Source: a virus. Taken from it: a stretch of 51,355 bases of DNA. This document shows positions 32,635 through 39,218 of the stretch, piece by piece. The translations under genes and the position numbers were made by a program. A model generated the notes under the pieces. The model ran no database searches, was not told the origin of the DNA, and saw only the letters and a program-made list of their open reading frames with translations. Each line of letters starts with the position of its first letter. Position 1 is the stretch's first letter. The stretch lies in IMG/VR virus record IMGVR_UViG_3300043540_000524, positions 1-51,355 of that record, one strand, 5' to 3'.

Positions 32635-32894
32635 GCTTTTGGTTCCTCTGCAGCGGGGGCGGGTGCCTCTGCTGCTGCGGCTTCTTTACCTTGTTTTGCA
32701 AGGTCTGTAAGCTGAGCAAAGAGGGTTTCAATGTCTTGTCCGAGGAGGCGAGATCGCAAGATCGCATCCCCCAATTGTGCACATTTTTGACCATATTGTT
32801 GTTTAAGTTCGTCTTGAGTCATTGTATTTACCTTTCGTAATTGTCCACTTGCTTCCGCAAGTCGGAGCCGTTTAGTATTAGAATATTTTGACAT
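32631..32894 (-). CDS. Hypothetical helical protein with Ala/Glu tail
   Basis: The product has 87 residues. A basic N-terminus is followed by a helical segment (QDELKQQYGQKCAQLGDAIL, then LAQLTDL-like heptads). The tail is Ala/Glu/Pro-rich and disordered. The QDELKQQYxxxCxxLG pattern recurs in small phage proteins without assigned function. Confidence 0.5.
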   Translation of the reverse strand: MSKYSNTKRLRLAEASGQLRKVNTMTQDELKQQYGQKCAQLGDAILRSRLLGQDIETLFAQLTDLAKQGKEAAAAEAPAPAAEEPKA

Positions 32895-33349
32895 TAAAAC
32901 TTCACTCCTAGCATAATACCCACTTGAGGAGAGGTGGTTGCCTGCACCCCGATGGTAATGGGACCTAAGAATTGACGATTGATGTAACCACCGTAGCTAT
33001 AATTACCACTATGAAAATCGTATACAGCAAGAGCACCGACGCTGAGATAATTTTTATCGTAGTCTGTTTCTCGGCTCGAGCTTTCATCTTTTTCTGTTTT
33101 CTCTTGTGTGCTAGAGATACTATTTTCGACATTGTTATCCTTAATTAAAGTAATGGTTGTTCCGTCTGGCTTTTTAGTGATAATAGTAACGGTATTGTCT
33201 TTCTTTTTAACCGACGTATTGGTAACTACCTGAGTAACCGTCTTAATCTCAGTCTTTGTTATAATCTTAGCAGGAAGAGAGTAATAACCTATTGCTATCC
33301 CCACAACCAAAGAAACGACGATACTAATTATTGTGTTTTTAATACTCAT
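32894..33349 (-). CDS. Membrane-anchored protein with C-terminal beta domain
   Basis: The product has 151 residues. One transmembrane anchor spans about 5-25 (TIISIVVSLVVGIAIGYYS). A Thr/Lys-rich coiled stalk spans about 30-90. The C-terminal 50 residues have aromatic beta strands (LSVGALAVYDF, then GVQATTSPQVGIMLGVKF), like the end of a small barrel. It would face the periplasm in a Gram-negative cell. Superinfection exclusion or spanin-like roles are possible guesses only. Confidence 0.55.
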   Translation of the reverse strand: MSIKNTIISIVVSLVVGIAIGYYSLPAKIITKTEIKTVTQVVTNTSVKKKDNTVTIITKKPDGTTITLIKDNNVENSISSTQEKTEKDESSSRETDYDKNYLSVGALAVYDFHSGNYSYGGYINRQFLGPITIGVQATTSPQVGIMLGVKF

Positions 33350-33591
33350 TTTTGTGATATGAGCTTCTTAGCTTCTGCTTCCAATTCTTCTTTACTCATT
33401 TTGTTAAGCTTCTCTGCCTCTTCATCTGGTTGTGATTCTAATTCTTTTAAAGCCTTGATGTACGCTACTAGGTCTCTTGCTGGACCTGGATCTAACTTAC
33501 CCCTGGCAACTAGGACGAAGATGTGTTTTAAATCTCTTCGGAGGGACTCAGTAGCCGACTCCATAAGTGTATTTAGTAAATCTTTATCCAT
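33346..33591 (-). CDS. Small helical protein, first gene of the minus-strand operon
   Basis: I place the start at the ATG at 33591, because the promoter -10 box (33604-33599) lies just upstream. This gives 81 residues and a leaderless message. Longer readings would begin upstream of the promoter. The sequence is helical (MESATESLRRDLKHIFVLVA, then GKLDPGPARDLVAYIKALKEL) with an acidic tail. The GKLDPGxARDLVxYIK pattern occurs in small phage proteins near terminase genes. Role unknown. Confidence 0.55.
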   Translation of the reverse strand: MDKDLLNTLMESATESLRRDLKHIFVLVARGKLDPGPARDLVAYIKALKELESQPDEEAEKLNKMSKEELEAEAKKLISQK

Positions 33592-33598
33592 ATACTGC

Positions 33599-33627
33599 AT
33601 ACTAGCAACTGCCTGTACTGTTGTCAA
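33599..33627 (-). promoter_or_regulatory. Strong sigma-70 promoter of the minus-strand operon
   Basis: Consensus TTGACA (33627-33622), a 17-nt spacer and TAGTAT (33604-33599). Transcription would start near 33592, at the ATG at 33591, so the first message would have almost no leader. It should drive the 33.6-28.9 kb genes. Confidence 0.7.
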
Positions 33628-33675
33628 GTGGTATTTTAATAAACTTGTGTAGCATAGTAGTTGCGGGAATAGCAC

Positions 33676-34074
33676 ACCAATAGAGGCGGTACTATATACC
33701 TGCCTCAGCGTGTGTGGGGCTTGTGGGGCGATCGTTTATTACCATCTGTACCCTCTTGTTTGTACCGTTTTTAATACAGACAGTAATAAAGCTGTTCTTC
33801 CCTTTTCTCTTGTCCCCTAAAACAATCTCTTTTTTGGTAGGGTGTGCTAGCCTACCGGGCGGCCAGAGGTGTCTCAGGTGGCATGTGCCTCGCCCGCGCA
33901 TCTTATGTATTTAATGCGGGGCCAACTTTCGCTAAACCGAGGATTTCGATTTACTTTCAGTCTTTATAATAAAGCGGGGAAGACTGCTTAGAAGAAACCC
34001 GCTAGGTACATCTTAACAGAAGGGGGCGAATAAAACAAGGTAGTTTTTTGTAAAAGGTGTGCTAAGATATGAGG
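33676..34074. other. Divergent control region with hairpins, 400 nt
   Basis: This lies between the minus-strand and plus-strand operons and has no well-supported gene. Inverted repeats are GGTAGG/CCTACC (33836-33841, 33851-33856) and CGGGCG/CGCCCG (33856-33861, 33891-33896). AGTCTT/AAGACT (33959-33964, 33980-33985) has a loop containing GCGGG, which can pair with CCCGC at 33998-34002 and so form a pseudoknot. A TATAAT box (33965-33970) lies inside that loop and may be the plus-strand promoter, with a weak -35. Confidence 0.4.
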
Positions 34075-34176
34075 ATGTCCAGTTATAAAATGAATAAGAG
34101 CGATTGGTACGACATATATAACCTAATAGCAATTGCAATTATATTGGCAATAGTGTATGCCTTGAGGTATCTATGA
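34075..34176 (+). CDS. Small membrane protein (33 residues)
   Basis: The ATG at 34075 follows GAGG very closely; a second ATG lies at 34090. The product is polar at first (KSDWYDIYN), then has one hydrophobic segment (LIAIAIILAIVYAL). It is the first gene of the plus-strand replication block. Function unknown. Confidence 0.45.
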   Translation: MSSYKMNKSDWYDIYNLIAIAIILAIVYALRYL

Positions 34177-34189
34177 CGTTCCTTTCGTA

Positions 34190-34213
34190 CCTTGTAAACG
34201 AAACAATACAAGG
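34190..34213 (+). promoter_or_regulatory. Hairpin that hides a ribosome-binding site
   Basis: CCTTGTA (34190-34196) pairs with TACAAGG (34207-34213) around a 10-nt loop. The 3' strand contains part of the AAGGAG ribosome site (34210-34214) for the 34224 gene. Folding would block translation of that gene. What opens the hairpin is unknown. Confidence 0.5.
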
Positions 34214-34223
34214 AGTTAGGTAT

Positions 34224-34334
34224 ATGACCCGCTACCTAGCCCTGCTACTCGCCTTGTCAATCAGAAACATAGCCAGAAACTGGGAACTATTATTATATAT
34301 TGTAATTGGGATTATAATAGGGTATTATTTATAG
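34224..34334 (+). CDS. Small membrane protein (36 residues)
   Basis: The ATG at 34224 follows AAGGAG by about 9 nt. The N-terminal half is hydrophobic and basic (RYLALLLALSIRNIARN). A second hydrophobic segment follows (LLLYIVIGIIIGYYL). With two membrane segments in 36 residues it would span the membrane tightly or lie in it as an amphipathic peptide. Possible toxin-like or lysis-regulating peptide. Confidence 0.45.
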   Translation: MTRYLALLLALSIRNIARNWELLLYIVIGIIIGYYL

Positions 34335-34335
34335 T

Positions 34336-34542
34336 ATGTTTTTCTTTAAATGTCCTAGACAAAACTGTGATTTACTCTTTCCCACTCTGGATGAAGCTAC
34401 TAATCATTCTGAGACAGAGCAGCATTGTGCCATCTGCAATCTTTCGTACAGAAAACCAGTTACCCCCGTCAATATAAACAAAGTTTGTGATGAGTGTAGA
34501 TCTGACCTAAATAGAAATGATAGGAGGACAACTACAAAATGA
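34336..34542 (+). CDS. Small zinc-finger protein (68 residues)
   Basis: FKCPRQNCDLLF, then HSETEQHCAICNLSYRK and KVCDECRSDL give two or three Cys pairs plus His residues. A single zinc ribbon, possibly with a C2H2-like part, is likely. Its start follows the upstream stop by 1 nt, without a clear ribosome site, so translation is probably coupled. Confidence 0.55.
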   Translation: MFFFKCPRQNCDLLFPTLDEATNHSETEQHCAICNLSYRKPVTPVNINKVCDECRSDLNRNDRRTTTK

Positions 34543-34829
34543 GTTCAATGGAAGAAAAATCAAAGAAGCTAGACTATTCCCTTTTGCCTCCTGAGCCTAT
34601 CGAGTCCGTGGTCAGGGTGCTTATGGCAGGGGCTAAAAAGCATTCGGATAACGATTGGAAAAACTATCCAGACCCTAAAGTATACTTGAATGCTTTGGAA
34701 AGACATTTAGCAGAGGTTAAAAAGGGGAATATAATTGATCCAGAGTTTGGGGAAAGCCATTACTCGCACATGCTCTGCTGTCTAATATTCTTGGAGTGGT
34801 TTAGGATAAAAGAAAGGAGCAACAAGTGA
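34539..34829 (+). CDS. MazG-like dATP/dGTP pyrophosphohydrolase (DUF5664 type)
   Basis: The product has 96 residues, all helical. The pattern LDYSLLPPEPIESVVRVLMAG, then GAKKHSDNDWKNY, then ALERHLAEVKKGNIID and GESHYSHMLCCLIFLEW is that of all-alpha NTP pyrophosphohydrolases. The ERH and ESHYSH residues would bind metal. It would remove dATP, dGTP or damaged nucleotides during replication. In some phages a relative (MazZ) serves 2-aminoadenine DNA, but no PurZ gene is present here. Confidence 0.75.
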   Translation: MSSMEEKSKKLDYSLLPPEPIESVVRVLMAGAKKHSDNDWKNYPDPKVYLNALERHLAEVKKGNIIDPEFGESHYSHMLCCLIFLEWFRIKERSNK

Positions 34830-34981
34830 GGTACCTACTCATTGTATCAAATATTGCCTGTTTTGTTTATAATGTAAAAACCTGCAGCAGGCTAACAGGA
34901 CAAAAGCAATTTATTATGGCCATGATCCATGGGGTTGTAGGGCTTATTAACCTAGCCGTTGCCTTAATTTTGATTGGATGA
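34826..34981 (+). CDS. Small two-pass membrane protein (51 residues), GTG start
   Basis: The GTG at 34826 overlaps the previous stop (GTGA) and follows AAAGGAG with good spacing. Two hydrophobic segments (residues 3-15 and 33-50) flank a polar loop (KTCSRLTGQK). No function is known. Confidence 0.5.
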   Translation: MRYLLIVSNIACFVYNVKTCSRLTGQKQFIMAMIHGVVGLINLAVALILIG

Positions 34982-34990
34982 GGATGAACT

Positions 34991-35572
34991 ATGAACACAA
35001 GTAACCATAGAGAAGTAGAGAAGAAATTTACAATCGTCGGTCTCTTACTAGACGATGTGTATGAGATCATTATGAACTATTTGCCGGCGTCCTTAATTAA
35101 GGGTTATATCAATCCTTGCGAGACCACAGATTTCTACTGGAAAGCCCCAGAGAACAGCGAGATACAGTTTGTGAGGTTGCGGGATTCTTGGGGCATTGGG
35201 AGCGATGGATTTAGTCGCCAGCTACAAGAAATTACGGTGAAGGCCAAGGATAACAATAATAATGTGGACCGATTAGAGCTTAACCTTGGTATTAAAGAGC
35301 CGAAAGAAGCAAAGATGATCCTTAATCTTTTATTCGGACCTTCCTATTCCATCAAGAAAGAAGAGATTGTCCTTTTTATCCGGGAAGTTGGGGCCTCTTC
35401 AGAAGTGGTGATTAGCTTGGCACAAGTGAATAATAAGGCCCCTATTTATCTTGAGATTGAAGCAAAGAACGAAGAAATAATTGATTTATATGTTGCAAAA
35501 TTAGAGAAAAAGTTTAAATTTAAGCAAGAGATGAAATCAATGTATGAAATTTACATAGAGAGTAAGTTGTAA
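34991..35572 (+). CDS. CYTH / triphosphate tunnel metalloenzyme-like protein
   Basis: The product has 193 residues. It has the family signature ExExK at the N-terminus (REVEKKF, E8-E10-K12) and other conserved strands of the tunnel fold: FVRLRDSWG, EITVKAKD, LELNLGI, EEIVLFIR and YLEIEAK with its alternating acids. CYTH enzymes cut triphosphates (thiamine triphosphate, tripolyphosphate, RNA 5' ends) or cyclise ATP. Here it lies between a pyrophosphohydrolase and a nuclease, so it may act on nucleotides or RNA 5' ends. The substrate cannot be read from the sequence. Confidence 0.75.
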   Translation: MNTSNHREVEKKFTIVGLLLDDVYEIIMNYLPASLIKGYINPCETTDFYWKAPENSEIQFVRLRDSWGIGSDGFSRQLQEITVKAKDNNNNVDRLELNLGIKEPKEAKMILNLLFGPSYSIKKEEIVLFIREVGASSEVVISLAQVNNKAPIYLEIEAKNEEIIDLYVAKLEKKFKFKQEMKSMYEIYIESKL

Positions 35573-35573
35573 A

Positions 35574-36509
35574 ATGGATATTATAGGAGCAATTAAGAGA
35601 TATTTTGAGGAGTTTAAATCCCCACGTTTTCGTGAAAGAAGGGAGCACTATGCCTCTTCTATCATGAGCGACCTTAGGGACCAATACTGGACCATGATCG
35701 GGGAACCAGAGACAAACCCCTCCGACACTGTCGGTAGGATGAAAATGTTTCTTGGAAATGCAATAGAAAAAGGGCTTAAGGATGAAATTTTTAATAACCT
35801 GCATTTCTTTGGCCTCCATTTACTTGGTGCTCAGATCCCTGCTGGACTGGACAATCCGAGTTTTAATATGTATTTCGATTTGGCGATTCGAGAAAGAGAA
35901 GGAAGTAAATGGGGGAAAAAATACGTAGTGGAGGTTAAGACCAAGAGCGGTATCGGTGCCGACATGTTCATGAAGAGCTTTGATCCAGGCGACGCCTACA
36001 TGGCCCAAATGGCCCTCTACCTCCATACAGCGCACTTGAAAGGGTTTACTGATGAGGGAGTTTTTATTTTTGTTCCTCTTAGTAATGATAGTATTGGGGA
36101 CCTTGTTGCTATTTACTGTAAATATGATGAGACCACTAGAAGCATTACTGCCTATCGGGCCTCTACCCTCAACGGTAAAAACAAAGAAATAAACTATAGC
36201 TTTTGTGTTGACGTTGCTATAAATCGTGCTAAACTCATTGATAGGGCGGTTCTTGAAAAAGTGGTCCCAAGAACAGAATTTACTTACAAATTCCCCGTTA
36301 CCGAGGAAGCACTTGAAAAAGTGTCTGATAAGCAGCTAGAAAGAGCCGCAAATGGGGAAATTGTCCTAGGGGACTGGCAGCCAAAATATTCTAGATATAA
36401 AGATAAAGCTTTGAAAGAGGACGGCATTGATCCTGGATACTCTGAGAAAGAATTGCAGCTTTTAAAAGAAATGTATAAACGAAGACACCCAAAAAGTAAG
36501 AAATTTTAA
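35574..36509 (+). CDS. PD-(D/E)XK exonuclease (Cas4/RecB-like)
   Basis: The product has 311 residues. The nuclease signature is present in order: E65 in GNAIEKG, D102 in YFDLAI, E120-V-K122 in YVVEVKTKSG, and Q145 in YMAQMALYL. No iron-sulphur cysteine set is visible, so it is closer to RecB or lambda-type nucleases than to Cas4 with its cluster. It lies directly before the SSB-like gene and probably acts in recombination or end processing during replication. Confidence 0.8.
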   Translation: MDIIGAIKRYFEEFKSPRFRERREHYASSIMSDLRDQYWTMIGEPETNPSDTVGRMKMFLGNAIEKGLKDEIFNNLHFFGLHLLGAQIPAGLDNPSFNMYFDLAIREREGSKWGKKYVVEVKTKSGIGADMFMKSFDPGDAYMAQMALYLHTAHLKGFTDEGVFIFVPLSNDSIGDLVAIYCKYDETTRSITAYRASTLNGKNKEINYSFCVDVAINRAKLIDRAVLEKVVPRTEFTYKFPVTEEALEKVSDKQLERAANGEIVLGDWQPKYSRYKDKALKEDGIDPGYSEKELQLLKEMYKRRHPKSKKF

Positions 36510-36525
36510 CAAAAGGAGAGAAAAA

Positions 36526-37002
36526 ATGAATAAGAGAGCAACAGCAAGTAAACTAGACGGATATGAAATGGTAGGCAAGCCTGCAAATACAGGAAAACGG
36601 GAGAAAAAACCCATTATTGCCTATTATCAAACCAATGAAAATAAGTCTAACCACCCTAAAGTGCGTGTTTTAAAACCAGGGGATGAGATAGTGGGTACTT
36701 ATGTCCACACTTTTGTTGACAAAGGAGAAGATGGGGAAAAGGATAAGTTAAATTATCTCATTGAAACCTCTAAAGGCAATGTCACGGTTAAAGGGTATAC
36801 GGTCCTCAATGACCGCATGATGCTTGTTACGCGCAACACCCCGGTTCGCATTGTATATGTCGGAGTCGGTGAGTCTTCTAAAAAAGGACGTAAACCTCCA
36901 TTTCTATTTGAAGTGTATCGTCAAAAGGCCTCCGATCTTCAGGATACCTCGGATTTAGATACTGAAAGTGATGATTCTGAAGATGAGAATGATCCCTTTT
37001 AA
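36526..37002 (+). CDS. Single-stranded DNA-binding protein (SSB-like)
   Basis: The product has 158 residues. The core (about 45-135) is beta-rich with KVRVLKPGDEIVGTYVHTF and VTVKGYTVLNDRMMLV, consistent with an OB fold. The last 25 residues are strongly acidic and end ENDPF, like the acidic tip of bacterial SSB that recruits partner proteins. A very good ribosome site (AAAGGAGAG) and a terminator after the gene suggest high expression. The neighbours are a nuclease and a helicase-like ATPase. Confidence 0.7.
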   Translation: MNKRATASKLDGYEMVGKPANTGKREKKPIIAYYQTNENKSNHPKVRVLKPGDEIVGTYVHTFVDKGEDGEKDKLNYLIETSKGNVTVKGYTVLNDRMMLVTRNTPVRIVYVGVGESSKKGRKPPFLFEVYRQKASDLQDTSDLDTESDDSEDENDPF

Positions 37003-37049
37003 AAAGCTCCTCCTGGTCCCTTGGTCCCTCAGCTAGGGGATCCCTTGGC

Positions 37050-37082
37050 GCCACAGCAAGGATTAATCTGTGGCATCTTTTT
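37050..37082 (+). terminator. Intrinsic terminator after the SSB-like gene
   Basis: GCCACAG (37050-37056) pairs with CTGTGGC (37068-37074) around an 11-nt loop, then ATCTTTTT. Other G-C-rich repeats (GGTCCC) lie just upstream. Partial termination here would keep SSB abundant relative to the downstream replication genes. Confidence 0.7.
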
Positions 37083-37110
37083 AATTTATAGAAAGGAGGA
37101 GAAACTCTCT

Positions 37111-37449
37111 ATGAATGCTTCTAGAGAACTTGTTAACTATTTTTGTTCCAATTGGAAAAAGAAATATAGCCTTCCTTACGTTCCAAATCTACACAGAGAT
37201 CCTCAAATATTTGATGACCTATTGCAAGAGTTCTCTTCTGATTCTATAAAGAGGATGATTTCTTTCTATCTTTTTCATTTAGAAAGTATGTTTGCAGAAG
37301 AAGGGGGGCATACGCTGGGTATTTTTAGAGCTATGCTTCCCACTGTGATTGCACAGATGAAAAAAGCAGAGAAATTAGAAGAAGAAGCAAAAGCAGCAAA
37401 TAAAACCGACTACCTAAGACTTATTCAGAAGAGAAAAGAAACCAAATGA
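37111..37449 (+). CDS. Replication-associated helical protein, possible helicase loader
   Basis: The start ATG at 37111 follows AAAGGAGG; longer readings run into the terminator. The product has 112 residues, all helical: ELVNYFCSNWKKKYS, then DIx-type segments (PQIFDDLLQEFSSDSIKRMI) and GGHTLGIFRAMLPTVI. A short helical protein directly before the helicase gene, overlapping it by 4 nt, would fit a loader or partner of the helicase. This is inference from position. Confidence 0.5.
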   Translation: MNASRELVNYFCSNWKKKYSLPYVPNLHRDPQIFDDLLQEFSSDSIKRMISFYLFHLESMFAEEGGHTLGIFRAMLPTVIAQMKKAEKLEEEAKAANKTDYLRLIQKRKETK

Positions 37450-38276
37450 AAACTTTAGAAGAAGCCTCTATTAAGAATAACTGGGATTATTTCATTAACT
37501 ACCTGGATAGGAGGGTTAATGGGGTTCTCACTGGTATTGAAGAACTCGACGCCTATCTTCTAGGACTGGGGAATGTCACGGTGTTCCAGGGCGATACGGG
37601 GACGAATAAATCCACCCTCATGCTCCAAATTGCCCTCCATCAATTGGAACAAGGGCACCCCGTACTTATGCTGGATAAAGAGAATGGGCAAGGTAGAATT
37701 AGAAGCCGCCTAACATGCCAAATGAACGCTATTTCTGAAAATGACCTTTTGGTGGCCGATCGAGCCCAAAGACTTAAATGGGTAAAGCCTGTTATGGAGC
37801 TACCTTTTTTCGTCTATACAGAAAGTGTGAAGGACTTTGAGGTTATTGAGAAAAGGATAGAGGAGATGTCCCGCGCCTTCCCTACTAAGCCCCTCATGTT
37901 CATGGTAGACTCCCTACAAGCCCTGACCCCCGTAACTGAGGACCAGAGAGTTAGCCTTGAAAAATGGCTTTATTGGGCGGATAGCATGAAGATACAGTAT
38001 GACGGCCGCCTTACTATTCTAATGACTTCTGAAGTAAGAAGAGCTGCCTACGAAGCGCAAGAAGCTGTTGGTAGGGCTAAGGGTACCAATGCGGTTGAGT
38101 ACAAAGCTGAGGTTCTTTTAAACTTAAAAGAAATGAAGGATACTGGACAAATCAAAGTTGAAATAGCTAAGAATCGTGATAATATCAAAGGAGGGGTTAT
38201 TAAACTAGAAAAGATGTTCTCTGATCCTTCTAACAATAGATCATTCATGTTTAAGCTTAAAGGGAGTTTGCGATAA
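37446..38276 (+). CDS. RecA/DnaB-like ATPase (replicative helicase or recombinase)
   Basis: The product has 276 residues. Walker A is GDTGTNKST (49-57) and Walker B is LMFMVDS (150-156, D155). TSEVRR near residue 200 and AKGTNAVEYKAE fit the DnaB/RadA-like core. A DnaB N-terminal domain is absent, so it resembles a stand-alone helicase domain. It lies between the presumed loader, the SSB-like gene and the polymerase, so a helicase role in phage replication is likely. Confidence 0.75.
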   Translation: MKTLEEASIKNNWDYFINYLDRRVNGVLTGIEELDAYLLGLGNVTVFQGDTGTNKSTLMLQIALHQLEQGHPVLMLDKENGQGRIRSRLTCQMNAISENDLLVADRAQRLKWVKPVMELPFFVYTESVKDFEVIEKRIEEMSRAFPTKPLMFMVDSLQALTPVTEDQRVSLEKWLYWADSMKIQYDGRLTILMTSEVRRAAYEAQEAVGRAKGTNAVEYKAEVLLNLKEMKDTGQIKVEIAKNRDNIKGGVIKLEKMFSDPSNNRSFMFKLKGSLR

Positions 38277-38277
38277 T

Positions 38278-38967
38278 ATGATTTGCCAAACTTGTAAATC
38301 AGATTGCATCAGGAACGAGGCTCTAGGGAAAGAGTTTTACTATTGCCGCTCTTGCAAGAAAGAACCAGAAATAGAAACTCCCGCCCATAGTACCACTCTT
38401 TCTGGGCACGACTTTTATTCTAGAGTGCAAACTACAGATCGTTCTTCTAGTTTAGTAGGAACCCATATAGTAATTCCTGTTATGCTGTGTAGCACTCAAG
38501 GAACAGGCGGTTTTCCTTTAGTACCGCCCATTTCGACTACCGCTTGGTATATACCCATTCCCAAAAGTAGAACTATAAAACCATATCTTCGTACTTGGAT
38601 TCCGGCTTTGGATCCTAATTCTAAGGACAGTCATTTTGGTGTTAATAGAAGTTCTGATATAGTACGGCTTTCTGGAACTAGGTATATTGTTGGCGCTTCT
38701 TTGGAAGGGACTCTGGTCGAGGCGTGTAATAATATTGGAAGAGCAGGGGGGGCAGTCGATTCCATTTACATTAACCCTTTTGATAAAAAACACTTTCTCT
38801 TTTTAAATGAGATACCCCATTCCTATGGAAGAGCTATCGTTTATGAGGATCTTTCCTGCCCACAAGGATTAGTATATTGTTGCCAGCAAGATACTTGGTC
38901 ATATGATAATCATCTAAACATTTTATTGTGTTCTGGTCCTTCGGCAAACGGGGTTATTATTTTATGA
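38278..38967 (+). CDS. Zinc-ribbon protein fused to a capsid-protein-like domain
   Basis: The product has 229 residues. The first 30 form a zinc ribbon (CQTCKSDC...YYCRSCKK; C3, C6, C23, C26). From about residue 104 the sequence resembles the C-terminal part of this phage's own capsid protein. WIPALDP compares with WLPPVAP, FGVNRSSDIVRLSGTRY with WGVDRSQDVTRLAGVRF, AGGAVDSIYIN with GGQPDMCFMN, and NILLCSGPSANGVIIL at the end with NLICSAPGWNCIIAL. It is between the helicase and polymerase genes, coupled by 1-4 nt on both sides, so it is expressed early. A capsid-derived decoy or regulator is one idea; the function is unknown. Confidence 0.7.
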   Translation: MICQTCKSDCIRNEALGKEFYYCRSCKKEPEIETPAHSTTLSGHDFYSRVQTTDRSSSLVGTHIVIPVMLCSTQGTGGFPLVPPISTTAWYIPIPKSRTIKPYLRTWIPALDPNSKDSHFGVNRSSDIVRLSGTRYIVGASLEGTLVEACNNIGRAGGAVDSIYINPFDKKHFLFLNEIPHSYGRAIVYEDLSCPQGLVYCCQQDTWSYDNHLNILLCSGPSANGVIIL

Positions 38968-39182
38968 AAAAGCCAAAATGCAAAGAATGTGGGTCGACAA
39001 AGAGAATTAAAAAGCTGCATGCAATCATTTGTGGAAAATGTCGTATTGTTCTCCCTAATGATGAGTACGCTGAAGAAATACGTTCGGTTGTACAAGAAAT
39101 TGTAACTTTGTTAAAGATTAATAGTTATTTAAACGATCGTGGATATAGCATTATTATTGCTCCCATTGAGAAAAAAGGGTAA
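38964..39182 (+). CDS. Small zinc-ribbon protein (72 residues)
   Basis: The ATG at 38964 overlaps the previous stop (ATGA); an upstream start would lie inside that gene. PKCKECGSTKRIKKLHA and then IICGKCRIV give a four-cysteine ribbon. A helical C-terminus follows (EEIRSVVQEIVTLLKI). It may bind DNA or RNA in the replication complex. No family is assigned. Confidence 0.55.
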   Translation: MKKPKCKECGSTKRIKKLHAIICGKCRIVLPNDEYAEEIRSVVQEIVTLLKINSYLNDRGYSIIIAPIEKKG

Positions 39183-39185
39183 GCA

Positions 39186-39212
39186 ATGAAAAACTTGAAA
39201 GTACACTTCTAA
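39186..39212 (+). CDS. Eight-residue leader peptide before the polymerase
   Basis: ATG at 39186 has a good ribosome site (AAGGGT, 6 nt upstream) and encodes MKNLKVHF before a TAA at 39210. The polymerase ATG at 39219 has no ribosome site of its own and is 6 nt after this stop. Translation of the polymerase may depend on re-initiation after this peptide. Confidence 0.4.
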   Translation: MKNLKVHF

Positions 39213-39218
39213 TCCAAA

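Noticed and set aside
33692-33901. Minus-strand frame of 69 codons in the divergent region
   Set aside because: No ribosome site, the start lies in a G-C-rich hairpin and there is no recognisable pattern. The part reading KEIVLGDKRKGKNSF looks protein-like, so it is not excluded, but support is too weak.
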